From contig WYBA01000229.1 of the NCBI GenBank assembly GCA_011526095.1, positions 1 to 32,394 on the forward strand: a stretch of 32,394 nt of DNA. The letters run 5' to 3'. The position numbers were made by a program, and so were the translations under genes. This document shows positions 18,529-28,180 of this stretch, piece by piece; positions within the stretch are counted from its first letter, which is position 1, and every line of letters begins with the position of its first letter. The notes under the pieces were generated by a model, which was given only the letters and a program-made list of their open reading frames with translations, was not told where the DNA came from and made no database searches. This DNA comes from Myxococcales bacterium. GTDB lineage: Bacteria; Myxococcota_A; Polyangia; Haliangiales; Haliangiaceae.

Positions 18529-18711
18529 TCAGGTCCCGAGGAATCCCGGCGAGATCGTCGCGACCGCGCCGACCACGGCGACGATCACCGCGACGGGCGC
18601 GGCCACGGCCCACGCCAGGTCGGCGGGGCGGCGCGCGCGGAGCGCGGCCGCGACCGCGTACACGGCCCCGGCCGAGCCGGCGGCGAGCGCGAGCAGCGCG
18701 AGGAGCCTCAT
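18529..18711 (-). CDS. Small two-helix membrane protein
   Basis: A 60-residue hydrophobic protein: an N-terminal helix (LLALLALAAGSAGAVYAVAA, residues 3-22), a short basic loop (LRARRPADL), and a second helix (WAVAAPVAVIVAVVGAVATI, about 34-53). No family is recognised. It is the 3' end of a much longer antisense open frame, but only this part has protein-like character. It begins 58 bp from, and divergent to, the large repeat protein. The ribosome-binding site is weak, so the gene is plausible rather than certain. Confidence 0.55.
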   Translation of the reverse strand: MRLLALLALAAGSAGAVYAVAAALRARRPADLAWAVAAPVAVIVAVVGAVATISPGFLGT

Positions 18712-18768
18712 GTTTCGCAGTGTACCCCCTCGCGGCACACCGCCGTCTGTGCGCGATACTCCGCCGCC

Positions 18769-21510
18769 ATGAAGCGCCTCGCCGTCCCGCTCGTCCTCGT
18801 CGCGCTCGCCGCCGCCGCCGCGGTGTGGTTCTTCGTGCTGCGCGGCGGCGACGACGCCGCGCGGCCAGCCGGCCCGACCCCGGCGGCCGGGACCGCCGCG
18901 GGGACGCAGGCACGTCCGGCCGAGCGCGGCGAGCGCGGCGATCGCGGCGCGATGGGCGGGGGCGACCAGGCGGTGCTGATCGACGACGATCCGGTGGGCG
19001 CGCTGCGGCTCGAGGGCCAGGTGATCGACGCCCAGCAGCAGCCGGTCGGCGGCGCGACCGTGGTGCTGTCCTCGAACCCGCCGCGCACCACGACGACCGA
19101 GGGCGACGGCTCGTTCGCGTTCGACGGCCTGGTCGCGCGGCCGTACCGGCTGCAGGCGCGGGCGCCGGCCGGCGTCGCGGGCCCGGTCACCGCGCGCGTC
19201 GCCGCCGACACCGAGCCGGTCGTGCTGGTGCTGCGCGCGGCCTCGGCCGTGGTCGTCGAGGTCGTCGACGACGCGGGCGCGCCGGTCGACGGCGCGACGG
19301 TCGAGCTGCGCGGGCTCGACGTCCAGACCGCGACGACCGAGGCCGGGCGCGCGCGCCTGCAGCCGGTCGTGCCCGGCGGCTACCAGGTCGCGGCGTGGGC
19401 GTCCGGGTTCGCGCCGTCGTACGCGTTCCTGCCCGTCGCGGGCGACGAGGCGACGACCCGGATCGCGCTGCGCCGCGGCGCGCGGGTCGCCGGGCGCGTC
19501 GTCGACGCGTCCGGCGCGTCGGTCGCGGGCGCCCGCGTGCTCTACACCGGCGCCTCGGACTGGAACATCCAGCCCGACGAGCGGCTCGACGGCCAGCTCA
19601 CCGGCGCCGACGGCGCGTTCGTGTTCGAGGCGGTCGGCGCCGGCAGCGTGCGGTTCGTCGCGCGCCACCCCGACCACGCCCCCGGCAGCTCGTCGATCAT
19701 CACGCTCGACGGCAAGACCCCGCGCGACGGGATCGAGATCGCGCTGCCCGCCGGCGTGACGGTGTCGGGGCGCGTCGTCGACACGGCGGGCGCGCCGGTC
19801 GCCTCGGCCCGGGTCCGCGTCGGCGTCGGCGGCGCCGGCATGGTGAGCGCGCCGCCGCGCCAGGTGTTCAGCGACGACCGCGGCGGCTGGACGATCCGCG
19901 GCGTGCCGCAGAAGCCGCTCGAGGCGGTCGCGATGCACGATCTCGGCGCGTCGAAGGCGACGACGGTCGACGCCACCCGCGGCGACGTCGCCGACGTCGA
20001 GCTGGTGCTCGACGTCACCGGGACGATCAGCGGCGTCGTCGTCGACGCCGAGGGCGAGCCGCTCGAGGGCGTCCAGGTGTCCGCCGGCCCCGACTTCCGC
20101 TCGCGCAACCAGGCCGGGTTCGAGCAGTGGCGGCTGCGCGGGTTCCCCGAGGACCTCACCGACGCCGGCGGCCGGTTCACGCTGTCCGGCCTCGCCGAGG
20201 GCGACTACACGCTGCGCGCCTCGCGCGCCCAGCGCCGCGGCGGCGGCCGCCGCGGGTTCTTCAACCAGGGCGTGCCGGCGAAGGCCGGCGATCGCGACGT
20301 CAAGATCGTGCTGCCGGCCGACGGCGGCGTCGCGGGCAAGGTCGTGCTCGAGGGCGGCGCGCCGCCGACCGCGTTCACCGTCTCGGTCGGGTTCCTGCCC
20401 GAGCCGTTCGCCACCGCCGACGGCAGCTTCCGCGTCGACGACCTGCCGCCGGGCGAGCACGAGCTCAGCGTCCGCGGCAACGGGTTCCAGCCGCACAACG
20501 TCACCGTGACGGTGAACAGCGCCGAGGTGACGGACGTCGGCACGATCACCGTCAAGCAGGGCCGGACGATCCGCGGCGTGGTGGTCGCGGGCGGCGCGCC
20601 GGTCGCCGGCGCCACGGTCTACGCCGGCCGTCAGATCTTCGGCACCGGCACCAGCAACAAGGCCGAGTTCGGCGGCCCGCCCGGCGCGCGCGACGTCAAG
20701 GACACGACGACCGACGAGCAGGGGCGGTTCACGATCGCCGGGTTCGGCAAGCAGGACATCACGATCGTCGCCGAGCACGCCGACCACGGCCGGTCGCGCG
20801 CGGTCAAGCTGATCGCGGGCGATCCGTCGGAGCAGGGGCTGCGGATCGAGCTCGAGCCGTTCGGCGTGCTGGTCGGGACGGTCAAGAACGGCGAGGTGCT
20901 CGCCGAGGGCGTGATCGTCACCGCGCAGCCGACGAGCAGCGCCGGCGCGATCTACTCGGTCGCCAGCGGCGCCGACGGCGCGTTCCGCCTCGACCGGCTC
21001 GCGCCCGACGTCTACAAGGTCTCGGCGATGACCGGGATGAACCCGATGCGCGGCATGGGGTTCTTCTCGCGCCAGATCGCGGTCGAGGGCGGCGCCGAGA
21101 CCCGGGTCGACGTCGTGATCGAGAAGGGCACGATCTCGCTCGCGGCCACCGGCAAGTCACCCGACGGCGCGCCGGTGTCCGGGATGGGGTGGCTGGCGTC
21201 GGGCGCGGTCGCGGCCGCCAACGGCCGCGAGCTGCAGGAGCGGCTCGCGCGCCAGGGCGACGGCATGTCGACGATGGCGATCATGATCGCCGGCGGGCCG
21301 GCGACGTTCCGCGAGCTGACCGCGGGCATGTACACGGTGTGCCTGCTGCCGCTGCCGGGCGGGCTGCAGGGCCCGCAGGCGATGCGCTACGCGATGAACC
21401 ACGGCGAGGACCTGCCGGCGTTCTGCAAGCAGGTCGAGGTCATGGCGGCGCCGGTCGAGCAGCAGGTCGAGGTCGAGGTGACGATCCCGCCGCTGCTGCC
21501 GGACGAGTAG
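18769..21510 (+). CDS. Large anchored protein of carboxypeptidase-regulatory-like repeats
   Basis: A 913-residue protein with an N-terminal hydrophobic anchor (LAVPLVLVALAAAAAVWFFV, residues 4-23) followed by a low-complexity Ala/Pro/Gly/Arg spacer. From about residue 80 it is a chain of roughly eight to nine Ig-like beta modules of the CarboxypepD_reg/Cna-B type. Each begins with a GxVxDxxGxPVxGAxV pattern and ends with GxFxxxxLxxGxYxLxAxxxG (for example GRVVDASGASVAGARV and GTISGVVVDAEGEPLEGV). No enzymatic motif is seen. Such proteins usually act in the periplasm or on the surface as adhesive or scaffold elements. A late segment is Met-rich (MTGMNPMRGMGFF). It converges on ilvE. The ATG at 18769 is well placed for the anchor. 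Confidence 0.9.
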   Translation: MKRLAVPLVLVALAAAAAVWFFVLRGGDDAARPAGPTPAAGTAAGTQARPAERGERGDRGAMGGGDQAVLIDDDPVGALRLEGQVIDAQQQPVGGATVVLSSNPPRTTTTEGDGSFAFDGLVARPYRLQARAPAGVAGPVTARVAADTEPVVLVLRAASAVVVEVVDDAGAPVDGATVELRGLDVQTATTEAGRARLQPVVPGGYQVAAWASGFAPSYAFLPVAGDEATTRIALRRGARVAGRVVDASGASVAGARVLYTGASDWNIQPDERLDGQLTGADGAFVFEAVGAGSVRFVARHPDHAPGSSSIITLDGKTPRDGIEIALPAGVTVSGRVVDTAGAPVASARVRVGVGGAGMVSAPPRQVFSDDRGGWTIRGVPQKPLEAVAMHDLGASKATTVDATRGDVADVELVLDVTGTISGVVVDAEGEPLEGVQVSAGPDFRSRNQAGFEQWRLRGFPEDLTDAGGRFTLSGLAEGDYTLRASRAQRRGGGRRGFFNQGVPAKAGDRDVKIVLPADGGVAGKVVLEGGAPPTAFTVSVGFLPEPFATADGSFRVDDLPPGEHELSVRGNGFQPHNVTVTVNSAEVTDVGTITVKQGRTIRGVVVAGGAPVAGATVYAGRQIFGTGTSNKAEFGGPPGARDVKDTTTDEQGRFTIAGFGKQDITIVAEHADHGRSRAVKLIAGDPSEQGLRIELEPFGVLVGTVKNGEVLAEGVIVTAQPTSSAGAIYSVASGADGAFRLDRLAPDVYKVSAMTGMNPMRGMGFFSRQIAVEGGAETRVDVVIEKGTISLAATGKSPDGAPVSGMGWLASGAVAAANGRELQERLARQGDGMSTMAIMIAGGPATFRELTAGMYTVCLLPLPGGLQGPQAMRYAMNHGEDLPAFCKQVEVMAAPVEQQVEVEVTIPPLLPDE

Positions 21511-21514
21511 CCGC

Positions 21515-21553
21515 GCGTCGCCGTCAGGCGTCGCCGTCAGGCGACGCCGTCAG
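21515..21553. terminator. 13-bp triple repeat forming a bidirectional hairpin
   Basis: GCGTCGCCGTCAG occurs at 21515-21527 and 21528-21540, with a variant GCGACGCCGTCAG at 21541-21553 that covers the ilvE stop codon. Copies two and three make a perfect 8-bp stem (21528-21535 with 21540-21547) and a 4-base loop. Its position between convergent genes suits a two-way terminator, though there is no T-run. Confidence 0.45.
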
Positions 21554-22626
21554 TCGACGACCGTCAGCCAGCCGTGCGTGTCCGGCCGCGTCCCGCGCTG
21601 GATCGCCGTGATCTCCTCGTACAGCCGCAGCGACAGCGCGCCGACCTTGCCGTCGTTGATCACCATCCGGTCGGCCTCGGTCGCGAGCTCGCCGACCGGG
21701 CTGATCACCGCGGCGGTGCCCGAGCCGAACACCTCCTTGAGCGTGCCGGCCTTGTGCGCCGCGACGACCTCGGCGACCGCGATCGGCCGCTCGCTCACCT
21801 TCAGACCCCACTCGCGCCCGAGCGTCAGCACGCAGTCGCGCGTCACGCCCGACAGGATCGAGTCCGACAAGGGCGGCGTCACCAGCTCGTCGCCGATCAC
21901 GACGAACAGGTTCATCGTGCCGACCTCCTCGATCGTCTCGTGCTTGACGCCGTCGAGCCACAGCACCTGGGCGTAGCCGTCCTGCTTGGCGCGCACCGCG
22001 GCCTGCAGGCTCGCCGCGTAGTTGGCCGCGGCCTTGACCGCGCCGAGGCCGCCGGGGGCCGCGCGCGTCAGCTGGCGCTCGATGAAGATCTTCACCGGCG
22101 TCAGCGCGCCGCCGCCGTAGTACGCGCCGACCGGCGACAGGATCACGTAGAACAGCACGCGCTCGGCCGGCCGCACGCCGAGGAACGCCTCGGTGGCGAT
22201 CAGCGTCGGCCGGATGTAGAGCGACGACTCGGGCGCGCCCGGCACCCAGTCGGCGTCGGTGCGGACGATCGCCTGGATCGCCGCGGCCATGTCCTCGGGC
22301 GGCAGCGCCGGCAGGCACAGCCGCGGCGCGCCCGCGGCCATGCGCTGGCAGTGGCGCATCAGCCGGAACAGCCGGATCTTGCCGTCGGCGCCGCGGAACG
22401 CCTTCATCCCCTCGAACATCGCCTGGCCGTAGTGCAGGACCGAGGCGGCCGGATCCATCGCCAGCGGGCCGTACGGCACGACCTTGGCGTCGTGCCAGCC
22501 GGTCTTCGCCGTCCACTCGACGGTGAGCATGTGGTCGGTGAACACCTTGCCGAAGCCGAGCTCGCTCTCGGGCGTGCGCGGCCGCGGCGACGTGGTGCGG
22601 GTGACGGGGATCGGACCGAGCGTCAT
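21550..22626 (-). CDS. ilvE: Branched-chain amino acid aminotransferase
   Basis: A 358-residue fold-type IV PLP enzyme that interconverts leucine, isoleucine and valine with their 2-oxo acids, using glutamate/2-oxoglutarate. The PLP lysine lies in LGAVKAAANYAASL (Lys198). Other features are LHYGQAMFEGMKAF, SSLYIRPTLIAT, the EVGTMNLFVV segment and GSGTAAVISPVG, which binds the cofactor phosphate. The length and N-terminal extension (KVFTDHMLTVEW) match the longer class II BCATs rather than the 309-residue E. coli type. No other branched-chain pathway genes are near. It lies 125 bp downstream of glnE on the same strand. Confidence 0.96.
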   Translation of the reverse strand: MTLGPIPVTRTTSPRPRTPESELGFGKVFTDHMLTVEWTAKTGWHDAKVVPYGPLAMDPAASVLHYGQAMFEGMKAFRGADGKIRLFRLMRHCQRMAAGAPRLCLPALPPEDMAAAIQAIVRTDADWVPGAPESSLYIRPTLIATEAFLGVRPAERVLFYVILSPVGAYYGGGALTPVKIFIERQLTRAAPGGLGAVKAAANYAASLQAAVRAKQDGYAQVLWLDGVKHETIEEVGTMNLFVVIGDELVTPPLSDSILSGVTRDCVLTLGREWGLKVSERPIAVAEVVAAHKAGTLKEVFGSGTAAVISPVGELATEADRMVINDGKVGALSLRLYEEITAIQRGTRPDTHGWLTVVD

Positions 22627-22728
22627 GGTCGCAACCTACCCCACGCCCGCGGCGGGAGGGAACCGGCGCGCGCGGGTGCGACGCCACAGCGCGCGCGGGG
22701 GGCGACCGGCACAGATGCGCCGCGTCAT

Positions 22729-22738
22729 GGTCCGGACC
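22729..22738. other. 10-bp palindrome between glnE and ilvE
   Basis: GGTCCGGACC (22729-22738) is a perfect palindrome about 100 bases before the ilvE start and 14 bases after the glnE stop. It is a possible binding site, or part of a terminator stem. Confidence 0.25.
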
Positions 22739-22751
22739 GTCACAGCCGTCA

Positions 22752-25700
22752 TCACGCGCCGGCGCGGAGGATCGCGTCGTACGCGGCGCGGATGTCGTGC
22801 TGCCACCGCTCGACCCGCCGCCGCAGCACCTCGCCCGAGGGGAACCCGGTGCGGCGCGCCAGCTTGTCGAGCTCGCGCGGCTCGTCGGGCAGGCGGTGCA
22901 CCGGGCGGTCGTGGACGACGCGCAGCCGGTGCTCGACCAGCCGCAGGAACCGGTAGCCGTCGGCGAGCAGGATCAGCGCGCCGACGTCCGCGACGCCGGC
23001 CTCGGCCGCGGCGCGCAGCGCCTCCGCCGTCGACGGCGTGCGCAGCGCCGGGTGGGCGTGGCCCCACACCAGCTGCACGTACTGCGCGGCGAACTCGACG
23101 TCGATGATGCCGCCGCGCCCGACCTTCAGATCGTGGCGCGCGCCGAGCTGCGTCTCGACCCGGTCGCGCATCGCCGCGACCTCCCGCGCGATCGCGCGGA
23201 CCTCGTCGGCGCCGCCGGGCGCCGCGCCCCACACGTGGCGGTGGGCCTGGGCCGCGACGTCGGCGCCGAGCGCGAGGTCGCCGGCGACCGGCCGCAGCTT
23301 GATCAGCGCCTGCCGCTCCCACAGCCGCGCCTCGGCCTCGTGGTAGCGGCGCCACCCGGTGAGCGACGACACCAGCAGCCCCTGCGAGCCGCTCGGGCGC
23401 AGCCGGGTGTCGACCTCGTAGAGGCGGCCGCGCGGCGTCCGCGCGTGCAGCCCGGTCATCAGCCGCTGCGCCAGCCGCGTCATGTACTCGACGTTGGCGA
23501 GCGGGCGGGGCCCGTCGCTCTCGCCGTCGGCGCCGTAGACGAACACGACGTCGAGGTCGGCGGCGTAGCCGAGCTCGCGCCCGCCGAGCTTGCCCAGGCC
23601 GAGCACCGCCATCGTCACCGGCGCGCCGTCGGGCGCGCGCGGCGTGCCGTGGCGCGCCACCATCGCCGCCGCGACGTGGTCGTAGGCGACGCGCAGCGAC
23701 GCCTCGGCGATCGCCGTCAGCTCGGCGCACACCGCGAGCGGATCGAGCGCGCCGGCGAAGTCGGCCAGCCCGACCTGGAGCACGCCGAGGTTCTTGGTCT
23801 CGGCCAGCGTCGCCCACACCAGCTCCTCGTCGCCGGGGTCGGCCGCGGTGATCCGCGCGACCCGCGCCGAGGCGGCGCGCGCGCGGGCGGGCACGTCGTC
23901 GCCGTCGTCGACCGCGCCGACGCTCTCGCCGACGCCGACCAGCAGATCGAGCAGCTCGGGGCGCTCGACCAGCGTGCGCGCCAGGTACTCGCTCGCGCCG
24001 AGGATCGACACGACGAGGCGGAGGAACGCGCGGTTGTCGTCGACCAGCCGCCACACCGACGCCGCCGGGCCGCGGCGCGCCAGCAGATCGACGACGTGGC
24101 GCAGCGCCTGATCCGGGTCGGCCGAGCGCGCGAGCTCGTCGAGCAGCGCCGGGCCGACCCGCGCCGCGACGCCGGTCGCGGCGGGCGACAGCGGCGACTC
24201 GGGGCGGCGGCGCGCGCGCTCGAGCTCGGCCGCGGCGCCGGCGGGGTCGGCGAAGCCGAGGCGCGCGAGCAGCTCGCGCTCGCGCTCGGCCGGCAGGTCG
24301 CCGGCGAGCAGCGCCTCGACCGCCGGCGGCGGGCCGGGCGCGGCCTCGCCGAGCGTCGCGAACAGCCGCGCGACCGCGGCGGTGTGATCGGAGAGCGCGG
24401 CGGTGAACGCCGCCGCGTCGGCGTAGCCGAGCCGCCGCGCGAGCACCTCGACCGCCGCCGCGTCGCCCGGGATCGTCTGCGTCTGGCGCCCGCTCTCGAG
24501 CTGCAGCAGGTGCTCGACGTGGCGCAGCCAGCGGTAGGCGCGGAACAGCGCGAGGTGCTCGTCGTCGCCGACCAGCCCCGCGAACAGCAGCGCGTCGAGC
24601 GCGGCGAGCGTGCCGCGCACGCGCAGCCCGGGCGTGCGCCCGCTGTGGATCAGCTGCAGCGCCTGCGCGAAGAACTCGACCTCGCGGATCCCGCCCTCGC
24701 CGTTCTTGACGTCGAACGGGGTGGGCGGCCCGGCGCCGGCGGCGTCGCCGCCGCGGGTGGCGCGGGCGCGGCGCTGCGCCGGCGCGACCAGCTCCGCCTT
24801 GATCCGGCGGTTGAGCTCGCGCACCTCGTCGACGATCGTCGGCGAGGTGTGGCGGCGGTGGACGAACGGCCGCATCGTGTCGATCACCGCGGCGCCGAGG
24901 GCGGCGTCGCCGGCGCAGGCGCGCGCCTTGAGCCACGCCTGGCGCTCCCACGGCCGGCCGAACGTCTCGTAGTAGCGCTCGAGCTGCGCCAGCGAGTTGG
25001 CGATCGCGCCGCGCGAGCCCTCGGGCCGCAGCCGCAGGTCGACGCGGAACACCAGGTCGTCCTCGGTGACCTCGGACAGCGCGGCCGTGATCAGCGTGGC
25101 GAGCTTGGCGAAGTACTCGTGCAACGTCAGCGCGCCCGCGGCCCCCGCGTCCGACGAGTAGACGTAGATCACGTCGACGTCCGAGCTGAAGTTGAGCTCC
25201 TCGCCGCCGAGCTTGCCCATGCCGATCACGACGAGCCCGGCGTCGCGCTCGACCCCGTGGTCGTCGACGTAGCGGGGCGCGCCGTGGCGCGCGCGCAGGG
25301 CGGCGTCGTGGAACCGGATCGCCGCGGCGAAGCACGCGTCGGCGAGGTGCGCGAGCTCGCGCCCGACCTCGGTGTCGAGCCCCAGCTCGAGCTCGCGCAC
25401 GCCGAGCCGGATCAGCTCGGTCGCGCGGGCGCGGCGCAGCCCGGCGGCGAGCGCGGCGGCGTCGGTCGCCCCGTCGACCTCGCGCGCGACCGCGGCGGCG
25501 ATCGCCGCCGCCGGCTTCTCGCGGTGCAGGTAGGGGTCGGCCGCGACCCGGGCGAGCCGGCGCGGGTCGCGGGTCAGCAGCGTCGCCAGGTAGGGGGCGC
25601 GCTGGCACGCCAGGGTCAGGACGTGGACGGCGTCGGCGAGCCCGAGGTCGGGCAGGGTGCCGGCGGCGGCGGCGGCCTCGCAGAACCGCTCGGCGCGGCG

Positions 25701-25787
25701 CCGGGCGTCGGCCGGGTCCGGTGCGGCGAGGGCGGCGGCGTCGAGGACCGCGGCCACGGTGGCGGCCGGCGCGGGACCCGGGGACAC
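22752..25787 (-). CDS. glnE: Bifunctional glutamine synthetase adenylyltransferase/deadenylylase
   Basis: A 1011-residue cytoplasmic regulator that adds AMP to, and removes it from, a tyrosine of glutamine synthetase in response to glutamine and PII protein. Both nucleotidyltransferase domains are present. The N-terminal (deadenylylase) motif GMGKLGGEELNFSSDVDV is at about 189-206 with Asp203/Asp205. The C-terminal (adenylylase) motif GLGKLGGRELGYAADLDVV is near residue 730-750, with the usual Ser before the first Asp replaced by Ala. Both are followed by RLRPEGSRG/RLRPSGSQG loops. Length is slightly above the usual 950-1000. The start is GTG at 25787 without a clear ribosome-binding site, so it could be a little further in. 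Divergent from dnaJ. Confidence 0.95.
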   Translation of the reverse strand: MSPGPAPAATVAAVLDAAALAAPDPADARRRAERFCEAAAAAGTLPDLGLADAVHVLTLACQRAPYLATLLTRDPRRLARVAADPYLHREKPAAAIAAAVAREVDGATDAAALAAGLRRARATELIRLGVRELELGLDTEVGRELAHLADACFAAAIRFHDAALRARHGAPRYVDDHGVERDAGLVVIGMGKLGGEELNFSSDVDVIYVYSSDAGAAGALTLHEYFAKLATLITAALSEVTEDDLVFRVDLRLRPEGSRGAIANSLAQLERYYETFGRPWERQAWLKARACAGDAALGAAVIDTMRPFVHRRHTSPTIVDEVRELNRRIKAELVAPAQRRARATRGGDAAGAGPPTPFDVKNGEGGIREVEFFAQALQLIHSGRTPGLRVRGTLAALDALLFAGLVGDDEHLALFRAYRWLRHVEHLLQLESGRQTQTIPGDAAAVEVLARRLGYADAAAFTAALSDHTAAVARLFATLGEAAPGPPPAVEALLAGDLPAERERELLARLGFADPAGAAAELERARRRPESPLSPAATGVAARVGPALLDELARSADPDQALRHVVDLLARRGPAASVWRLVDDNRAFLRLVVSILGASEYLARTLVERPELLDLLVGVGESVGAVDDGDDVPARARAASARVARITAADPGDEELVWATLAETKNLGVLQVGLADFAGALDPLAVCAELTAIAEASLRVAYDHVAAAMVARHGTPRAPDGAPVTMAVLGLGKLGGRELGYAADLDVVFVYGADGESDGPRPLANVEYMTRLAQRLMTGLHARTPRGRLYEVDTRLRPSGSQGLLVSSLTGWRRYHEAEARLWERQALIKLRPVAGDLALGADVAAQAHRHVWGAAPGGADEVRAIAREVAAMRDRVETQLGARHDLKVGRGGIIDVEFAAQYVQLVWGHAHPALRTPSTAEALRAAAEAGVADVGALILLADGYRFLRLVEHRLRVVHDRPVHRLPDEPRELDKLARRTGFPSGEVLRRRVERWQHDIRAAYDAILRAGA

Positions 25788-25816
25788 GACGGCGACGATA
25801 CCGGTTCGGGGCCGCC

Positions 25817-25845
25817 TTGACAGCCCAGGTGCGGCGCATTACCAA
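25817..25845 (+). promoter_or_regulatory. Candidate sigma-70 promoter of dnaJ
   Basis: A consensus TTGACA (25817-25822) is followed after 17 bp by TACCAA (25840-25845), a weak -10 box. The transcript would have a leader of about 30 bases. No sigma-32 heat-shock promoter pattern was seen. Confidence 0.45.
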
Positions 25846-25880
25846 GCAGGTGTTTTTCCTCGCCGAGGCAGCCGTCCCCC

Positions 25881-26978
<1,098 letters not shown>

Positions 26979-26994
26979 AGGGTCGTGTCGCGGG

Positions 26995-27029
26995 CTCGTT
27001 ACACGCGTAACGAGTGACTTTACAAGTCA
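26995..27029. other. Two adjacent hairpins between dnaJ and the Cys/Lys-rich lipoprotein
   Basis: CTCGTTAC (26995-27002) pairs with GTAACGAG (27007-27014) around a 4-base loop. Directly after it TGACTT (27015-27020) pairs with AAGTCA (27024-27029) around 3 bases. They could end the dnaJ transcript, form part of the next gene's leader, or be operator sites. This stretch is more AT-rich than its surroundings. Confidence 0.45.
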
Positions 27030-27090
27030 TTCCAAGAGGTTGACTCCTTCGTCACGGTGCGACAGAACCGTGGCCGGAGGATTCCAACCG

Positions 27091-27816
27091 ATGAAGAAGC
27101 TCTCGATTCTGTTCTGTACGGGTCTTTTCGCCGCCGCGATCGCCGGTGGCTGCAAGAAGGATGAGAAGGGCGGCGGCGGCGGCGGCGGTGGCGGCGGTGA
27201 CTGCGCCGCGCTCGGCGCGAAGTTCAAGAAGGACGCCGCGGCGGAGATGCCGAAGGACGCGCCGGCCGAGCAGAAGAAGATGATGACCGAGATGGTGGAG
27301 AAGCTCGTCCCCGTGCTGGTCAAGGCCTGCACCGACGACAAGTGGTCGAAGGAAGCCATCGCCTGTGGCCTCAAGGCGAAGGACATGGAGAAGGAGTGCG
27401 ACGACAAGCTCTCCAAGGAGCAGAAGGACAACATGGAGAAGGCCTTCCAGAAGGCCATGGGCATGGGCGGCGACGAGCCGGCCGGCGGCGATGAGCCCGC
27501 TGGTGGCGGCGAGGGCACCGCGGCGGCGACGGGCGCGGCGGCGGCCACCGGCGAGGCGCCGGCGGCTGGCGGCGCGGCGAACACCGGCATGGCCGAGTGT
27601 GACGAGTATGCCTCCGCGATGGAGAAGTACCTCGCGTGCGACAAGATCCCGCAGGAGACCCGCGACGCCGCCAAGCAGGGCATCGAGGCGATGAAGGGCT
27701 CGTGGGCGAACGCGGGCTCGCTGCCGGACGACGTCAAGAAGCAGATGGCGGACGGCTGCAAGACCGCGGTCGACGCGCTGAAGCAGGGCGCGACCGCGCT
27801 CGGCTGCACGCTGTAG
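27091..27816 (+). CDS. Cys- and Lys-rich lipoprotein with a poly-Gly linker
   Basis: A 241-residue exported protein of unknown function. The signal peptide MKKLSILFCTGLFAAAIAGG is followed by the lipid Cys21, KKDEK and then ten glycines (27-36). The mature part has two helical, charged modules, each with well-spaced cysteines (Cys in KACTDDKW, IACGL, KECDDKL; then ECDEYAS, YLACDK, GCKTAVD, GCTL), probably disulfide-bonded in the periplasm. A low-complexity DEPAGG and Ala/Gly/Glu linker (about 128-170) joins them. ATG 27091 has GGAGG (27076-27080) upstream. Translation looks strong and a good terminator follows, so it may be an abundant envelope protein. Confidence 0.85.
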   Translation: MKKLSILFCTGLFAAAIAGGCKKDEKGGGGGGGGGGDCAALGAKFKKDAAAEMPKDAPAEQKKMMTEMVEKLVPVLVKACTDDKWSKEAIACGLKAKDMEKECDDKLSKEQKDNMEKAFQKAMGMGGDEPAGGDEPAGGGEGTAAATGAAAATGEAPAAGGAANTGMAECDEYASAMEKYLACDKIPQETRDAAKQGIEAMKGSWANAGSLPDDVKKQMADGCKTAVDALKQGATALGCTL

Positions 27817-27903
27817 TCCGGACGCTGCGCGTCCTCCGGCGGGGGGAGCGGCTGACGCTCCCCCGGACCCCCACCAGACTCGGATCTCGGATCCGGACCT
27901 GGC

Positions 27904-27944
27904 GCCAACGGGCGAGGCCGAGAGGTCTCGCCCGTCGGCGTTTT
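27904..27944 (+). terminator. Rho-independent terminator
   Basis: ACGGGCGAG (27908-27916) pairs with CTCGCCCGT (27927-27935). The stem extends past one mismatch by GCC/GGC (27904-27906 with 27937-27939). The T-run 27941-27944 follows. It ends the plus-strand lipoprotein transcript and is the clearest intrinsic terminator in the window. Confidence 0.75.
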
Positions 27945-28116
27945 CGGCAACGTGCATCGGCGGCCCGCGCGGACGTCACGCCGGCCCGGGTGACGCGAGC
28001 GTCGGGGGGCCTCCGCCGGCGAGTTCCGCAGCGGGCTCGAGCGAGCCCGAGACGGCGTGGGCGCTCGCGCGATCCCGGCGTTCGCGGTCTCGTCACCGCG
28101 AGGACTGTCTGAGCCG

Positions 28117-28132
28117 GCGGGGGCGCCCCCGC
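28117..28132. terminator. GC palindrome after the YtpQ-like gene
   Basis: GCGGGGGCGCCCCCGC is a perfect 16-bp palindrome about 50 bases beyond the YtpQ-like stop codon on the minus strand. It may help end that transcript; there is no T-run. Confidence 0.3.
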
Positions 28133-28180
28133 GCGAGCGGCAGGCCCCGGGCCGGCGGCTCGCGGTCTCCCGACCGACCG

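Larger units (their letters stand above)
27817..28180. other. Non-coding region between the lipoprotein and YtpQ-like genes
   Basis: No gene is seen in this 364-bp stretch between convergent genes. It contains a GC hairpin (GGGGGAGC 27842-27849 with GCTCCCCC 27857-27864), a strong terminator (27904-27944), and a 16-bp palindrome (28117-28132). Open frames through it have no protein-like features. Confidence 0.65.

Noticed and set aside
18712..20787. Upstream part of the long minus-strand frame ending at 18529
   Set aside because: This part is antisense to the Ig-repeat protein and has no protein-like character. Only the last 60 codons were kept.
22636..25845. Long alternative frames over glnE, on both strands
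   Set aside because: Only the frame 25787-22752 has the two GlnE catalytic motifs; the others are composition shadows.
27040..27068. TTGACT as the -35 box of the Cys/Lys-rich lipoprotein promoter
   Set aside because: The hexamer 17 bp downstream (CAGAAC) is a poor -10, and transcription would start within the ribosome-binding site.
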